Assembly: GCA_902555695.1 (NCBI GenBank)
Contig: CACDTV010000010.1
Coordinates: 1 to 43,369 of the forward strand
Direction: 5' to 3'
Length of the DNA stretch: 43,369 nucleotides
Origin: an uncultured Alphaproteobacteria bacterium
GTDB taxonomy: Bacteria; Pseudomonadota; Alphaproteobacteria; HIMB59
The position numbers and the translations under genes were made by a program. The notes beneath the pieces were generated by a model that saw only the letters and a program-made list of their open reading frames with translations, did not search any database and was not told where the DNA came from. Shown here piece by piece: positions 10,026-18,036 of the stretch. Numbering within the stretch: position 1 is the first letter of the stretch; every line of letters starts with the position of its first letter.

Positions 10026-10085
10026 AGGTCTCGATATATATGATAAATAAGGATTTTTACAAGAAAATACGAGTAAATACCCTAA

Positions 10086-11186
10086 TTAGTTCAGTTTCTG
10101 TTTAATAATCCCACCACCTAAAACCCTATCATTATCATACAAAACACAAGCTTGACCTTTGGTAATTGCCTCTGCAGGTTCATCAAACTCAAAAGAGTAG
10201 GAAGTAGATTGTTTAATAAGTTTTCCCTTTTTTGGTTCAGATAAAGATCTAATTTTTGCACTACAAGGGATTTCAACAGTTTTTTTGGAAAGGTCGTACT
10301 CTGGCATAATAAAATTCAAATCACCTAATAAAAGGGATTTACCTAACAAATCTTTCTTATCACCAACAATTATTTGGTTTTTATCTTTAATGATATCAAC
10401 AACATAAAGTGGGTCTTCATTTGCTATACCTAAGCCTCTTCTTTGGCCAACTGTAAAATATTGAATACCATCATGAAAAGATAAAACATTACCTGAAAGG
10501 TCGAGTATTTCACCTTTCTTCTTATTTGACTTAATAAATTTTTTATAATCTCCATCTGGAATGAAACATATATCTTGACTATCCTTCTTGTCATAAACGA
10601 TAAGACCAAGATCCTCTGCTATTTTTCTAGTTTCTGCTTTAGATATCTCACCAAGTGGAAATCTTAGGTAATCTAACTGATCCTGTGTTGTTGCAAATAA
10701 AAAATAACTTTGATCCTTCGATTTATCCTCGGCCCTATACATATGGGCATCTTTAATATTACCTTTTCTTCTAATGTAATGACCTGTTGCCATACAATCT
10801 GCCTCTAATTTTTTTGCAAAGTTCATTAAATCTCTAAACTTAACAGTCTCATTACACTTAACACAAGGTATTGGTGTCTCACCATTTTCGTAAGCGTTGA
10901 TAAAGTAATCGATTACATCTGATTTAAATGTTTTTTCATAATTAAATACATAGTGGGGTATATCTAATTTTTGGGCAACTCTTCTAGCGTCATAAATATC
11001 AAGACCTGAACAACAAGAACCTTTTTTTGCAGAGTTATTAGAAGTATAGAGCTGAAGAGTTATACCTATAACATTGTATCCCTCTTTTTTTAATAGACCA
11101 GCTGTGACAGAACTGTCCACTCCACCAGACATAGCAACCACCACTGTTGTGCTTGATGGATCTTTATTAAAACCTAATGAATTCAT
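10086..11186 (-). CDS. mnmA: tRNA 2-thiouridylase MnmA
   Basis: MnmA adds sulfur to U34 of tRNAs for Glu, Gln and Lys, using sulfur derived from a cysteine desulfurase. The 366-residue protein has the PP-loop SGGVDSS (20-26), the catalytic pair C108-x2-C111 in IPCVKCNETV, the second active Cys in SQDICFIPDGDY, and the tRNA-binding segments QSYFLFAT and FTVGQRRGLG. Its position just upstream of sufB, which is read in the same direction, fits a shared sulfur supply from SufS. The start ATG at 11186 leaves the normal short N-terminus. Confidence 0.97.
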   Translation of the reverse strand: MNSLGFNKDPSSTTVVVAMSGGVDSSVTAGLLKKEGYNVIGITLQLYTSNNSAKKGSCCSGLDIYDARRVAQKLDIPHYVFNYEKTFKSDVIDYFINAYENGETPIPCVKCNETVKFRDLMNFAKKLEADCMATGHYIRRKGNIKDAHMYRAEDKSKDQSYFLFATTQDQLDYLRFPLGEISKAETRKIAEDLGLIVYDKKDSQDICFIPDGDYKKFIKSNKKKGEILDLSGNVLSFHDGIQYFTVGQRRGLGIANEDPLYVVDIIKDKNQIIVGDKKDLLGKSLLLGDLNFIMPEYDLSKKTVEIPCSAKIRSLSEPKKGKLIKQSTSYSFEFDEPAEAITKGQACVLYDNDRVLGGGIIKQKLN

Positions 11187-11236
11187 TTATAACTTGCTTT
11201 TTTTATCAAAAGTAATCTATGATCTCTTCTTTAATT

Positions 11237-11875
11237 ATGCCAGAAGTATTTATACAAGGTGGCGAAGGTAAACTTCAAGCCAAATACTCACCTAGTGAGC
11301 AAGAAAAACCAAATATAGCTATAATTCTTCATCCTAATCCTAAACACGGTGGAACTATGGACACTAAAGTTAATTATGCTGCATTTAAAGTAATGAAAGA
11401 TGCTGGTTTTTCAACTTTAAGAATAAATTTTCGTGGTGTTGGCAAGAGTGATGGTGCCTTCACTGAGGGAGAGGGAGAGCTAAATGATGCGAGTGTCTCT
11501 TTAGATTGGCTCCAAAAAAAAAATGAGGATTTTAGGTCGTGTTGGATTGTAGGATTCTCCTTTGGTGCATGGATTGGATTTCAAACTCTAATGAGAAGAC
11601 CTGAAGTAGATGGATTAATTTTAATAGCCCCACCTGTAAATTTGTACGATTTTAATTTTTTATCACCCTGTCCTATAAAAACATTGATAGTTAGAGCTGA
11701 ACAAGATGAAATAGTAAAAAGAGATAATTTAAAAGAATTTTTTGAAACATTTAAAAAACAAAAAAATGCAGAAGTTTCAATGGAAACTATCTCAAAATCA
11801 AATCACTTATTTGAGGGAAAGCTAGATCCTCTTATGAATACTTTAAATAAGTATATTCAAAAACACAAAAGCTAA
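11237..11875 (+). CDS. alpha/beta hydrolase (COG2945-like)
   Basis: This serine hydrolase has about 212 residues with the nucleophile elbow GFSFGAWIG (Ser about 108), the oxyanion region HPNPKHGGTMDTK, an acidic residue in RAEQDEIV and a histidine in SKSNHLFEGK. The frame can also start at the ATG at 11219, but homologues commonly begin MPEV, so I place the start at 11237 (an inference from the family). The motif RINFRGVGKSDG is typical of this small hydrolase family. The substrate is unknown. It is divergent from mnmA and its stop overlaps that of the convergent anmK gene by 4 bases. Confidence 0.85.
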   Translation: MPEVFIQGGEGKLQAKYSPSEQEKPNIAIILHPNPKHGGTMDTKVNYAAFKVMKDAGFSTLRINFRGVGKSDGAFTEGEGELNDASVSLDWLQKKNEDFRSCWIVGFSFGAWIGFQTLMRRPEVDGLILIAPPVNLYDFNFLSPCPIKTLIVRAEQDEIVKRDNLKEFFETFKKQKNAEVSMETISKSNHLFEGKLDPLMNTLNKYIQKHKS

Positions 11876-12921
11876 CACTTTTCACCTAAGTAAATATTTT
11901 TTAAAACTTTTGTAGTTTCATAATATGTAGATTGTTTTTTTAGCATATATCTTATACCAAGTAATGCCATTCCTTGGGATTCTATAAAATCTCCATCTAT
12001 TTGGAAATCATCAATTAAAAAAATATTATCAAAATAATTACTGAAAATTTTTTTTAAAGTTAGATTTTTTCTTCCACCACCCGTTAAAATAATTTTGAAT
12101 TCTGATTGCGAGGAAATCAAAGAATTAATAGCAAATGGAATAACTTCAAGTAATGTATAAATTAAATCATTTAAATTTTTATCTTTAATAGAATAATCTA
12201 TATATTTATGAAAATAATTTCTGTCTAAAGATTTAGGAAGTTTTTCTAAAAAATACTTGTCACTTATTATTCTCTTAAATAGAACATCAATTTTTTGACC
12301 ATTATTAGATAATGAACCATCAACATCAAATCTTTCTTTAGTTTTTTCATAAATTAAATCATTAACGATGGCATTACCAAAAGAACTATCACCAGCAGTA
12401 ATTTTTTGGTTATCAATTACAGTTATATTAGTAACACCTCCTATATTGACAAAAATAACCTTTTTTAAATCTAGTTGATTAGCTAAGACTCGGTGGAATT
12501 CTGGCATTATTGGTGCCCCATTACCACCATTTAACAAATCATTTTTTCTAAAGTTACATATAACAGGAGAGTTAGTGTTAAATCTAATACTCTTATCAAA
12601 TAGTTGTATTGAAATTTTTGTTTTTTGATCGTGATATATTGTTTGTCCATGCATTGCAATTAAGTCTATTTCGAAATTATTTTTTTTTATAAAATTGTTT
12701 ATAGAATCCTTATATTCTTGATTTAGCTGGTTTATAACTTTGGTATCGTCTAAGTATCCTTTCAAAATTACATTACGTAATTTTAATTGCAGATCATCAC
12801 TATATGGAATGAATTCATTTGATATATCAGTCACATATGAAACTCCATCAGATTTGACCAAGCTACAATCAATACCATCTAAAGAAGTACCAGACATGCA
12901 ACCGAGGGCGATATATTCCAT
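11872..12921 (-). CDS. anmK: anhydro-N-acetylmuramic acid kinase AnmK
   Basis: AnmK recycles cell-wall anhydro-MurNAc by hydrolysing the 1,6-anhydro ring and phosphorylating it with ATP. The 349-residue protein has the N-terminal phosphate loop GCMSGTSLDGID (7-18), the MHGQTIYHD segment, NIGGVTNITV and AGDSSFGNAIVND in the sugar kinase/actin fold, and the C-terminal ILTGGGRKN ATP-site loop. The length is slightly below that of the E. coli enzyme (369). It is divergent from tyrS with 33 bp between the starts, an arrangement common in alphaproteobacteria. Confidence 0.94.
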   Translation of the reverse strand: MEYIALGCMSGTSLDGIDCSLVKSDGVSYVTDISNEFIPYSDDLQLKLRNVILKGYLDDTKVINQLNQEYKDSINNFIKKNNFEIDLIAMHGQTIYHDQKTKISIQLFDKSIRFNTNSPVICNFRKNDLLNGGNGAPIMPEFHRVLANQLDLKKVIFVNIGGVTNITVIDNQKITAGDSSFGNAIVNDLIYEKTKERFDVDGSLSNNGQKIDVLFKRIISDKYFLEKLPKSLDRNYFHKYIDYSIKDKNLNDLIYTLLEVIPFAINSLISSQSEFKIILTGGGRKNLTLKKIFSNYFDNIFLIDDFQIDGDFIESQGMALLGIRYMLKKQSTYYETTKVLKNIYLGEKC

Positions 12922-12954
12922 TTGATATCTATAAAATTATGTTAATTATTATAT

Positions 12955-14151
12955 ATGATAGATTATATACAGTTATTTAAAGATAGAAATCTATTCAATC
13001 AATGCACTAATGAAATAGAACTTAATAATTTACTCAATAAGAAAAAAATTATTTTTTATATTGGATTTGATGCTACTGCTGATGCATTACATGCCGGTAG
13101 TCTTGTTCAATTAAGAGCTATTAAGACTCTAATCAAACATGGTCATCAGGCTATAGTACTATTAGGTGGAGGCACAACAAAAATTGGTGACCCCTCTGGC
13201 AAAGATGCCTCAAGACAAATTTTAACTTACGAAACAATCCAAAAAAATATTGAGAATTTTAAAAGAATATTTGAACATTATTTTAGAGATTTCAAAGAAA
13301 ATATAAAATTTATAAATAATGATCAATGGCTTGATAAATTAAATTACATAGAGTTATTGAGAGATTTGGGAAGTCAAGTTTCAATCAATCGTATGCTTAC
13401 ATTTGAGAGTGTTAAAGAGAGACTTAAAAGAGAGCAATCATTATCATTTTTAGAATTTAATTACATGATACTCCAAAGTTATGATTTTCTTCACTTAAAT
13501 AAACATGAAAATTGTGAGTTGCAAATTGGCGGCTCGGATCAATGGGGTAATATCGTTTTGGGTATGGAAATTATATCAAAAATAAACAAAAAAGATGCTT
13601 TTGGTCTTACTACACCTCTTTTAACTACATCTACAGGTAAGAAGATGGGCAAGACCGAGCAAGGCGCTGTCTGGATAGATCAAAATAAATACAGTTCTTA
13701 CGATTTCTTTCAGTATTGGAGAAATGTGGATGATAATGATGTGGAAAAACTATTACTTATTTTTAGTGATTTAGATAAAGAAGAAATAAAAATATTAATT
13801 AAAGAAGATATCAATAATGCGAAAAAAAAATTAGCATATTTAGTGACAACAGATTGTCACTCAGAAAGCTCAGCACAAGAGGCTGAAGAAAAAGCAAGAT
13901 CAATTTTTGAAAATAATTCTTACGATAATATTGATGAAATTGACTTTAAAATAGACTCAAAACTCATAGATACGCTAACATCCAATAGTTCGGTCTCATC
14001 AAAATCTGAAGCAAAAAGGCTAATTGAGGGTGGTGGTATAAAGATTGACGACGACCAAATTAACGATATTAATCTTACGATTGATAAGTCTTATAACGGA
14101 AAAATACTCAAGATTGGTAAAAAAAAATATTTTAAAATTATTGTTAAGTAA
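12955..14151 (+). CDS. tyrS: tyrosyl-tRNA synthetase
   Basis: This class I synthetase has 398 residues with the HIGH-type motif HAGS (46-49), the tyrosine/tRNA-binding segments YMILQSYDFLHL and IGGSDQWGNI, the KMSKS-type motif KMGKT (230-234), and a C-terminal S4 RNA-binding domain (SKSEAKRLIEGGGIKID). This is the longer bacterial TyrS form. No strong ribosome-binding site precedes the ATG. The 3' end overlaps the convergent MetX-like gene by 8 bases. Confidence 0.97.
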   Translation: MIDYIQLFKDRNLFNQCTNEIELNNLLNKKKIIFYIGFDATADALHAGSLVQLRAIKTLIKHGHQAIVLLGGGTTKIGDPSGKDASRQILTYETIQKNIENFKRIFEHYFRDFKENIKFINNDQWLDKLNYIELLRDLGSQVSINRMLTFESVKERLKREQSLSFLEFNYMILQSYDFLHLNKHENCELQIGGSDQWGNIVLGMEIISKINKKDAFGLTTPLLTTSTGKKMGKTEQGAVWIDQNKYSSYDFFQYWRNVDDNDVEKLLLIFSDLDKEEIKILIKEDINNAKKKLAYLVTTDCHSESSAQEAEEKARSIFENNSYDNIDEIDFKIDSKLIDTLTSNSSVSSKSEAKRLIEGGGIKIDDDQINDINLTIDKSYNGKILKIGKKKYFKIIVK

Positions 14152-15160
14152 TCAATATATCCTTTATAGCATCATTAACAAAATTTAAATCATCTTTGGA
14201 CTTACCTGCTCCAGCATAGTGACCGTAGCTTGAAGGAATGATACGTAATTCACCATTTTTAATATTCTTCAATTCAATTTCATTATCCTCTGGGGGGAAG
14301 TATAAATCATTTTTACCTGGCATTAAAATACATCGCGCAGTAATAGAGTTAAGAGCTTTATCAAATTGATTATTAAATTTATTATTGTTGCTAATGTCGT
14401 GCTCTTGCCAAGTTCTTATCATCGCTAATAAATCATTTGCATCCTTACGATAATAAATTCTATTCCAAAGTTTATCCAAAACTTCTTTTGCATCTTTGTA
14501 ACCATCGTCGATATATTTTTTTTCCCTAAACCAGTCTTGCCCATGCGCCCATCCAGCCCATACTCTTGCCATTGTTGTTTTTCCATTTTGAGGTTGTTTT
14601 TCATAATTTCCAGAATTCCAGTTTGGATCTGAAGTCAAAGCAGCATATACGCCCTCTAAAAATACATATGTATGCTCTGTGGTTTTAGCATGACCACACA
14701 TAGAAATCATATTTTCTACCATGTCTGGAAAATATGACGCCCACTCAAATGCTTGTTGTCCTCCCATTGACCAACCTATAACTAATTTAATTTTTTCTAT
14801 GTTAAATATTTCTTTTAGAAGTGCGCATTGTGCTTGCACGTTATCATATATTGTAATTAAGGGAAAATTAGGTCCATTAAAGGGTTTTTCTGTATTACTG
14901 GGTGAGGATGAAACACCATTACAAAACATATTTGGTATAATGATGAAATATTTATCTGGATCTATGGGTGAATTATTACCAATCAGATATCCTTGCTCAA
15001 GATGCGTACCAGCATACCTAGTAGGAAATAAAATTACATTTGATTTGTCAGAATTTAGTTTCCCAAATGCTAAATAATTTAATTGTAAATCTATTATGTC
15101 GCCTGATTTTAATTTGAAATTATTTAATTGGTATTTATGTAGTTCCTCTTTACTAATCAA
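14144..15160 (-). CDS. MetX-like alpha/beta hydrolase / acyltransferase
   Basis: This 338-residue protein is of the homoserine O-acetyltransferase (MetX) superfamily. The nucleophile elbow is GWSMGGQQAFEW (Ser131), with Asp285 in PGKNDLYFPPED and His314 in SSYGHYAGAG completing the triad. MetX proteins have conserved regions around the elbow that partly differ here, and there is no methionine gene nearby. It directly follows the GS-fold gene (the GS stop TAA and this TTG start are adjacent), so the two are co-translated and its substrate is probably linked to the GS product. A TTG start is inferred because no ATG is available before conserved sequence. True acetyltransferase or hydrolase activity is open. 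Confidence 0.82.
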   Translation of the reverse strand: MISKEELHKYQLNNFKLKSGDIIDLQLNYLAFGKLNSDKSNVILFPTRYAGTHLEQGYLIGNNSPIDPDKYFIIIPNMFCNGVSSSPSNTEKPFNGPNFPLITIYDNVQAQCALLKEIFNIEKIKLVIGWSMGGQQAFEWASYFPDMVENMISMCGHAKTTEHTYVFLEGVYAALTSDPNWNSGNYEKQPQNGKTTMARVWAGWAHGQDWFREKKYIDDGYKDAKEVLDKLWNRIYYRKDANDLLAMIRTWQEHDISNNNKFNNQFDKALNSITARCILMPGKNDLYFPPEDNEIELKNIKNGELRIIPSSYGHYAGAGKSKDDLNFVNDAIKDILIT

Positions 15161-16558
15161 TTAAAATAACTTTAGATATTCTTTGATTTCCCAATCAGTT
15201 GTAGTTGTATGATATCTAGACCACTCATCATATTTATATCCAATAAAATTATTTATCATAGCCTCAGAAAATACTTTTCTAGTTAATTTATCAGCAGCAA
15301 AAGCGTCTACTGCCTCTAATAAATTTCTTGGCAGAGTAGTAACCTCTTTTTTTTCTTTCTCGGTCAAATCATAAAGACTTTTATTAGTTGGTTTTGGGGG
15401 CTTCATTTTTTTGTCGATACCCTCTGTAACAGCTGCGGCTAATAAAGAAAAAGTTAAATAAGGATTTTGAGTTAAATCAGATGCCCTATTTTCTATACAA
15501 TATCTATTTTGTGGTAGTCTTATCATAGCTGATCTATTATTACTGCCGTATGTCATGTGTGTTGGAGCCCATGTATGACGGCCACCATCAAGGCCCTCAA
15601 CTGTAGGAACAAATCCGTTATATGAGTTAACAGTTGGGCAGGCTAGAGCTGTAATCGCTGCTCCATGTTTTAAAATACCAGCGACAGCATTGTAGGCTTT
15701 ATCAGAGAAATTATTCCCATTCTTATAAATGTTACTATTTTTCTTTTTAATTGATGCCACACTATGATTGATGTGAGCACCAGCTCTCCAATCACTAATA
15801 GTTGTCTTTGGCATAAATGATACAAAATATCCATATTTTTTTGCAACTTCCTTGAGTAATACTCTTAAAAATACAAATCTATCAGCCATCCCTAAAATAT
15901 CTGTGTAACCGAAATCTAATTCATACTGGCCATATGCACCCTCAGCAACGACGTCATGGAGATCCCATTTCAAATCATTATTTAAAATATCTATTATTTC
16001 TTTTAAAAAATGCATTCCATCTATTGAGTACTCTGAGTCATACCCAAAAGCTTGTCTTCTTAAATTTATGGGATCTCTGTCAATTGCTTTAACTGGTTTG
16101 TCGCCCTCCCACTTCATTAAAAAAAATTCAGGTTCGATACCAACAAAAAATTTCAAGTCAGATTTAGCGCTTTCCTTTATTTGTTTTTTTAACGTCATTC
16201 TTGGGCAAACATCGTAAGGTTTGTCATTCCAATATAAATCTGCAAAAACCCATGCACATGTTTTATCCCATGGACATATAACAAGACTATCCAAATCTGG
16301 TACAGGGATTTGATCATTATCTGCTGGGGTTAATTCTGGAACAAAGGAAACAGAATGAACAGCAAATTGAGGGCCTTTACCCATACAAAGATCCTCAAAA
16401 TCAGATATAGGCATAGGCTTAGTTTTTGGACTACCCAGAAAATCAATCCAATTAGAATAAATGTATTTTACGCCTTTTTTTTCTAAATCCTTTTTTATTT
16501 TTCTAACTTTTTTTACATCAGGTAAGGCGTCTTTAAAATTTTCAAAATATTGACCCAA
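15161..16558 (-). CDS. glutamine-synthetase-fold enzyme, likely gamma-glutamyl-amine ligase
   Basis: This 465-residue protein has the GS fold with the metal and substrate residues in place: Asp39 in NWIDFLG (counterpart of the ammonium-site Asp), E142/E144 in GIEPEFFLM, the two glutamates in EGAYGQYELDFG, the ATP-site His in AGAHINHS, and an ENRASD segment near the end replacing the usual ExR stretch. It resembles GlnA3/PuuA-type gamma-glutamylamide ligases more than assimilatory GS, and lacks an obvious adenylylation loop. Start is TTG at 16558, supported by AGGAGG eight bases upstream. Paired with the MetX-like gene and close to a class I amidotransferase and amt, it may glutamylate an amine. 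Confidence 0.85.
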   Translation of the reverse strand: MGQYFENFKDALPDVKKVRKIKKDLEKKGVKYIYSNWIDFLGSPKTKPMPISDFEDLCMGKGPQFAVHSVSFVPELTPADNDQIPVPDLDSLVICPWDKTCAWVFADLYWNDKPYDVCPRMTLKKQIKESAKSDLKFFVGIEPEFFLMKWEGDKPVKAIDRDPINLRRQAFGYDSEYSIDGMHFLKEIIDILNNDLKWDLHDVVAEGAYGQYELDFGYTDILGMADRFVFLRVLLKEVAKKYGYFVSFMPKTTISDWRAGAHINHSVASIKKKNSNIYKNGNNFSDKAYNAVAGILKHGAAITALACPTVNSYNGFVPTVEGLDGGRHTWAPTHMTYGSNNRSAMIRLPQNRYCIENRASDLTQNPYLTFSLLAAAVTEGIDKKMKPPKPTNKSLYDLTEKEKKEVTTLPRNLLEAVDAFAADKLTRKVFSEAMINNFIGYKYDEWSRYHTTTTDWEIKEYLKLF

Positions 16559-16634
16559 GTTAGTCCCCTCCTAAAATTTAAATCTTATCGAATTGAAATT
16601 ATATGACCATAATATAAAATTACTACTTCAAATT

Positions 16635-16880
16635 ATGAATATTGATTACTTTAAAAAATCATGGATTAAATTTTACAAAAGAGGCTTTATGATGGGATTT
16701 TTTGTTTTAACTTTTATACTCACTGTTGATCAGTTTTTACAGACACCACTTTTTTTTAGTAAGATTACAGATATAAAAGTATTTATGTTCATTATATCCA
16801 CTATTTTTTTTGCAGCAGTTTTTTGTGGTCTTTTAGCAGTAATTTTTTTATCACTAATTATGATCGCTACTAAAAAATAA
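16635..16880 (+). CDS. small two-helix membrane protein, hypothetical
   Basis: An 81-residue frame from the ATG at 16635 (a TTG at 16593 would add 14 residues with no sign of conservation). After a basic N-terminal stretch (FKKSWIKFYKRGF) it has two hydrophobic segments at roughly 20-40 and 50-78. I do not recognise a family. It ends one base before the convergent amidotransferase stop, and fills an otherwise empty 300-bp gap. Codon use is ordinary for the region. Reality as a gene is likely but unproven. Confidence 0.5.
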   Translation: MNIDYFKKSWIKFYKRGFMMGFFVLTFILTVDQFLQTPLFFSKITDIKVFMFIISTIFFAAVFCGLLAVIFLSLIMIATKK

Positions 16881-17621
16881 TCACAATTTAATATTTTCTA
16901 ACCAATTCAGTAATTCAAGTTCTCTGTTAAATTGATCTTCATTTTCAAAACTTTGTAATTTATTTAATAATGCTTCAAATTCATTTTCACTCATAATCTT
17001 TAAATAATTTCTTTTCCAATATCTCATTAATTTACCGATATAGTTGTATGGTAGTTCTGGATGATATTGAGTACAAAATATGTTTTGTTTTTTATGACAT
17101 ATAGATTGAATAGAATGATTATTCTCAGAAATTATGTCAAAGTCCTTGGGAAGAGTTTCTAAACTATCGTAATGATGACCAGGGGCAGTAAATAAATTTT
17201 TTTTATTTTTATAAACAAAATGATTTTTTATAATTTTTATTTTTTCAGAATATCCAAACTCTGGACTCATAGAACTTGATATTTTTCCTCCAAATGCTGT
17301 TACAGCCACTTGAAGACCCCAACAACTTCCCCAAATTGGTCTTTCTAGAGTTGCTATTCTATCAAATATCTTCAACTGATTTTTATTGTGATCATTGTCA
17401 TCATAAATATTACCAAGACCTCCGGTCCATAAAAAGGCATCGTAATCTTCAAAACTAAATTTATTTACATCCTCAATGTAAGGTTTATAAACCGAGATAT
17501 TTGAGAGGGGATTTTGCTTTTTAATAATTTCTTCAAAAAAACTATATTGATAAGAAGAATTTGATTTAACATGTTCATTATCATGGTTTTTATCCATGCC
17601 ACTGATAATTAGTAAATTCAA
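16881..17621 (-). CDS. class I glutamine amidotransferase-like protein
   Basis: This 246-residue protein has the triad-type GATase1 fold: WTGGLG in the N-terminal half, nucleophile Cys100 in WGSCWGLQVA, and His187/Glu189 in TQYHPELP. It stands alone, without a synthetase domain. Such proteins hydrolyse gamma-glutamyl amides (PuuD-like) or work with a partner. Between a GS-fold ligase and amt, a role in releasing glutamate from a gamma-glutamyl amine is plausible, but that is inference from context. The last 40 residues are charged and helical. The gene is read in the same direction as amt and the small membrane proteins upstream. Confidence 0.85.
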   Translation of the reverse strand: MNLLIISGMDKNHDNEHVKSNSSYQYSFFEEIIKKQNPLSNISVYKPYIEDVNKFSFEDYDAFLWTGGLGNIYDDNDHNKNQLKIFDRIATLERPIWGSCWGLQVAVTAFGGKISSSMSPEFGYSEKIKIIKNHFVYKNKKNLFTAPGHHYDSLETLPKDFDIISENNHSIQSICHKKQNIFCTQYHPELPYNYIGKLMRYWKRNYLKIMSENEFEALLNKLQSFENEDQFNRELELLNWLENIKL

Positions 17622-17630
17622 GTTTTCTGT

Positions 17631-17801
17631 TTATTTATGTCTAGAGAATTTCTTTTTTAAAATCAATTCGTTATCTTTTTTTGCTATTTTTCTTAAAATA
17701 AAAATCATAAATGCAATCCAAATAACTGCTGCTATTAGTTTATTTTCAGCTATTGATTGAATGAGATTTTGAAAAAAGAGATTTGAAGTGTTGTAATCCA
17801 T
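17631..17801 (-). CDS. small single-helix membrane protein, hypothetical
   Basis: Hand translation gives 56 residues with one membrane helix (LIAAVIWIAFMIFIL) followed by a basic tail (RKIAKKDNELILKKK), a positive-inside pattern. It begins just after the GC-rich hairpin at 17809-17832; no Shine-Dalgarno sequence is present, but TATAAT lies immediately upstream, so it might have its own promoter. It ends 10 bp before the amidotransferase start on the same strand. I do not recognise a family. Confidence 0.45.
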   Translation of the reverse strand: MDYNTSNLFFQNLIQSIAENKLIAAVIWIAFMIFILRKIAKKDNELILKKKFSRHK

Positions 17802-17808
17802 TTATTAT

Positions 17809-17832
17809 AAGGCGGGGATAATTCCCCGCCTT
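17809..17832 (-). terminator. GC-rich hairpin, terminator of the amt transcript
   Basis: A perfect 10-bp stem (AAGGCGGGGA / TCCCCGCCTT, 17809-17818 and 17823-17832) with a 4-base loop TAAT stands out in this AT-rich sequence. It lies 10 bp after the stop of the 57-residue gene downstream of amt. The minus-strand tail (TATAATAA) has only a weak U run, so termination may be partial. Confidence 0.75.
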
Positions 17833-17842
17833 AAATTATACA

Positions 17843-18016
17843 TTATTTTGTTTTTTTTGCAGTATCAGACTCGTGTCTTGCTGTTGCCATAGTGACTAGC
17901 ACGCATAGAGCAATAACAAAAAGGGTCCAAAATATCAGTGCACCTTCACTGTTGGCATATGTGAAATAAGCGTCCACACCTTCCCAACTATTTTCAGGTC
18001 CTGGAAATGTATTCAT
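17843..18016 (-). CDS. small membrane protein in the amt operon
   Basis: This 57-residue frame (hand translated) starts MNTFPGPENSWEG, has one hydrophobic helix (LIFWTLFVIALCVLVTMAT) and ends in a short charged tail (ARHESDTAKKTK). A strong ribosome-binding sequence (AGGAAGGAGA) precedes its ATG, and it starts 20 bp after the amt stop, so it is very likely translated with amt. The family is unknown to me; a role in assembly or control of the ammonium channel is a guess from position only. Confidence 0.7.
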   Translation of the reverse strand: MNTFPGPENSWEGVDAYFTYANSEGALIFWTLFVIALCVLVTMATARHESDTAKKTK

Positions 18017-18036
18017 ATTTTCTCCTTCCTTATATG

